Below, piece by piece: positions 6,585 to 7,006 of a DNA stretch of 7,006 nucleotides (positions within the stretch are counted from its first letter, which is position 1; every line of letters begins with the position of its first letter). The translations under genes and the position numbers were made by a program. This DNA is from Chitinophagales bacterium (GTDB lineage Bacteria; Bacteroidota; Bacteroidia; Chitinophagales; UBA10324). The notes below the pieces were generated by a model. That model saw only the letters and a program-made list of their open reading frames with translations. It did not search any database and was not told the origin of the DNA. The stretch lies in assembly GCA_013695715.1 (NCBI GenBank), contig JACCZZ010000409.1:1-7006 (forward strand), in the 5' to 3' direction.

Positions 6585-6617
6585 GAATTATTCTTAGTAA
6601 TTCATAAACTAATAATT
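6585..6617. repeat. AT-rich alternative stem-loops upstream of rnhB
   Basis: GAATTA (6585-6590) pairs with TAATTC (6598-6603) around a 7-base loop. Alternatively AATTATT (6586-6592) pairs with AATAATT (6611-6617), extended by AG/CT after a bulge. The two structures exclude each other. They lie in the 113-base gap between the transglycosylase and rnhB. The only T-run nearby, at 6575-6580, precedes them, so they do not form a standard terminator. Confidence 0.3.
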
Positions 6618-6644
6618 TAGGAGCTGAAGAAAAAATGATACCTG

Positions 6645-7006
6645 ATGCTGCGCAGGTTTTTCCATAAAGAGATTACAGAGGCGGGTTGCGATGAGGCTGG
6701 GAGAGGATGCCTTGCGGGACCTGTGTTTGCAGCGGCGGTGATACTTCCTAAATATTTCTCTCATCCGCTGCTGAATGATTCAAAGCAGCTTACCGAAGAA
6801 GAGCGATATTTTCTTCGTCCGATCATTCAACAGAAAGCAATCGCCTGGGCATTTTCGCAGGTAACACCTAAAATGATTGATAAGATTAACATTCTTAAAG
6901 CATCCATTTTGGCTATGCATAAGGCACTGGATCAGTTGAACGAACGCCCGTCTTTTATTCTTGTCGATGGTAACAGATTTAAGAAATATAAAAGAATTCC
7001 ACATCA
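6645..7006 (+). CDS. rnhB: Ribonuclease HII, 5' part (3' end outside window)
   Basis: RNase HII cuts the RNA strand of RNA-DNA hybrids and nicks at single ribonucleotides in DNA, starting ribonucleotide excision repair in the cytoplasm. The frame is open from the ATG at 6645 to the right edge (120 full codons) of a family usually about 190-215 long. The metal-binding acids D16 and E17 sit in C-D-E-A-G-R-G, with G19-R20-G21 forming the loop that senses the RNA-DNA junction. [12 protein letters not shown] (23-34), [11 protein letters not shown] (44-54) and the third acid D108 in V-D-G-N follow as expected; the fourth acid lies beyond the window. An in-frame stop at 6636-6638 leaves 6645 as the only ATG start. 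AGGAG at 6619-6623 is 21 bases away, too far to serve this start; it is better placed for an out-of-frame ATG at 6635. The frame has no stop here, so it is partial by truncation of the window, not broken. Confidence 0.93.
   Translation, partial: MLRRFFHKEITEAGCDEAGRGCLAGPVFAAAVILPKYFSHPLLNDSKQLTEEERYFLRPIIQQKAIAWAFSQVTPKMIDKINILKASILAMHKALDQLNERPSFILVDGNRFKKYKRIPH

Noticed and set aside
6780..7004. 74-residue open frame on the minus strand
   Set aside because: It is antisense to rnhB, which has clear catalytic motifs over the same bases.

Overview
The window is an AT-rich stretch of bacterial chromosome with all recognisable genes on the + strand. It most likely comes from a member of the Bacteroidota. 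The reasons are the lipoprotein form of LptC, a DUF2480 protein (a family I know only from this phylum), the near absence of Shine-Dalgarno sequences before starts, and promoter-like sites of the Bacteroidota type (TTG, about 19-20 bases, then TAnnTTTG). I cannot place it below phylum level with confidence.

Layout: (1) 1-426, the 3' part of coaX (type III pantothenate kinase). (2) 419-1708, an exported outer-membrane beta-barrel protein whose start overlaps the coaX stop by 8 bases. (3) 1781-2335, lptC, the periplasmic bridge component of lipopolysaccharide export. (4) 2336-2843, a 508-base stretch with no convincing gene but several inverted repeats and a good candidate promoter at its right end. 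(5) 2844-4967, a PpiD/SurA-type membrane-anchored peptidyl-prolyl isomerase. (6) 5042-5587, a DUF2480 protein. (7) 5590-6531, a membrane-anchored lytic transglycosylase only two bases after the DUF2480 stop. (8) 6645 to the right edge, the 5' part of rnhB (RNase HII).

The central genes share an envelope theme: outer-membrane protein, LPS transport, periplasmic folding of exported proteins and peptidoglycan cleavage. They are flanked by two cytoplasmic housekeeping genes, coaX and rnhB. The tight junctions (coaX/outer-membrane protein and DUF2480/transglycosylase) suggest co-translation. The gaps before lptC, ppiD and the DUF2480 gene carry candidate promoters, so the block is probably several short transcription units.

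I see no mobile element, CRISPR array, tRNA or rRNA. This is mostly a conserved housekeeping region, not an obvious new system. The best leads are a clear internal duplication in the DUF2480 protein with Cys-Ser at equivalent positions, an Asp-to-Asn change in the CoaX D-x-G-T motif, and the structured, geneless 508-base gap after lptC, where I would have expected a CorC/CNNM-type gene in this phylum.
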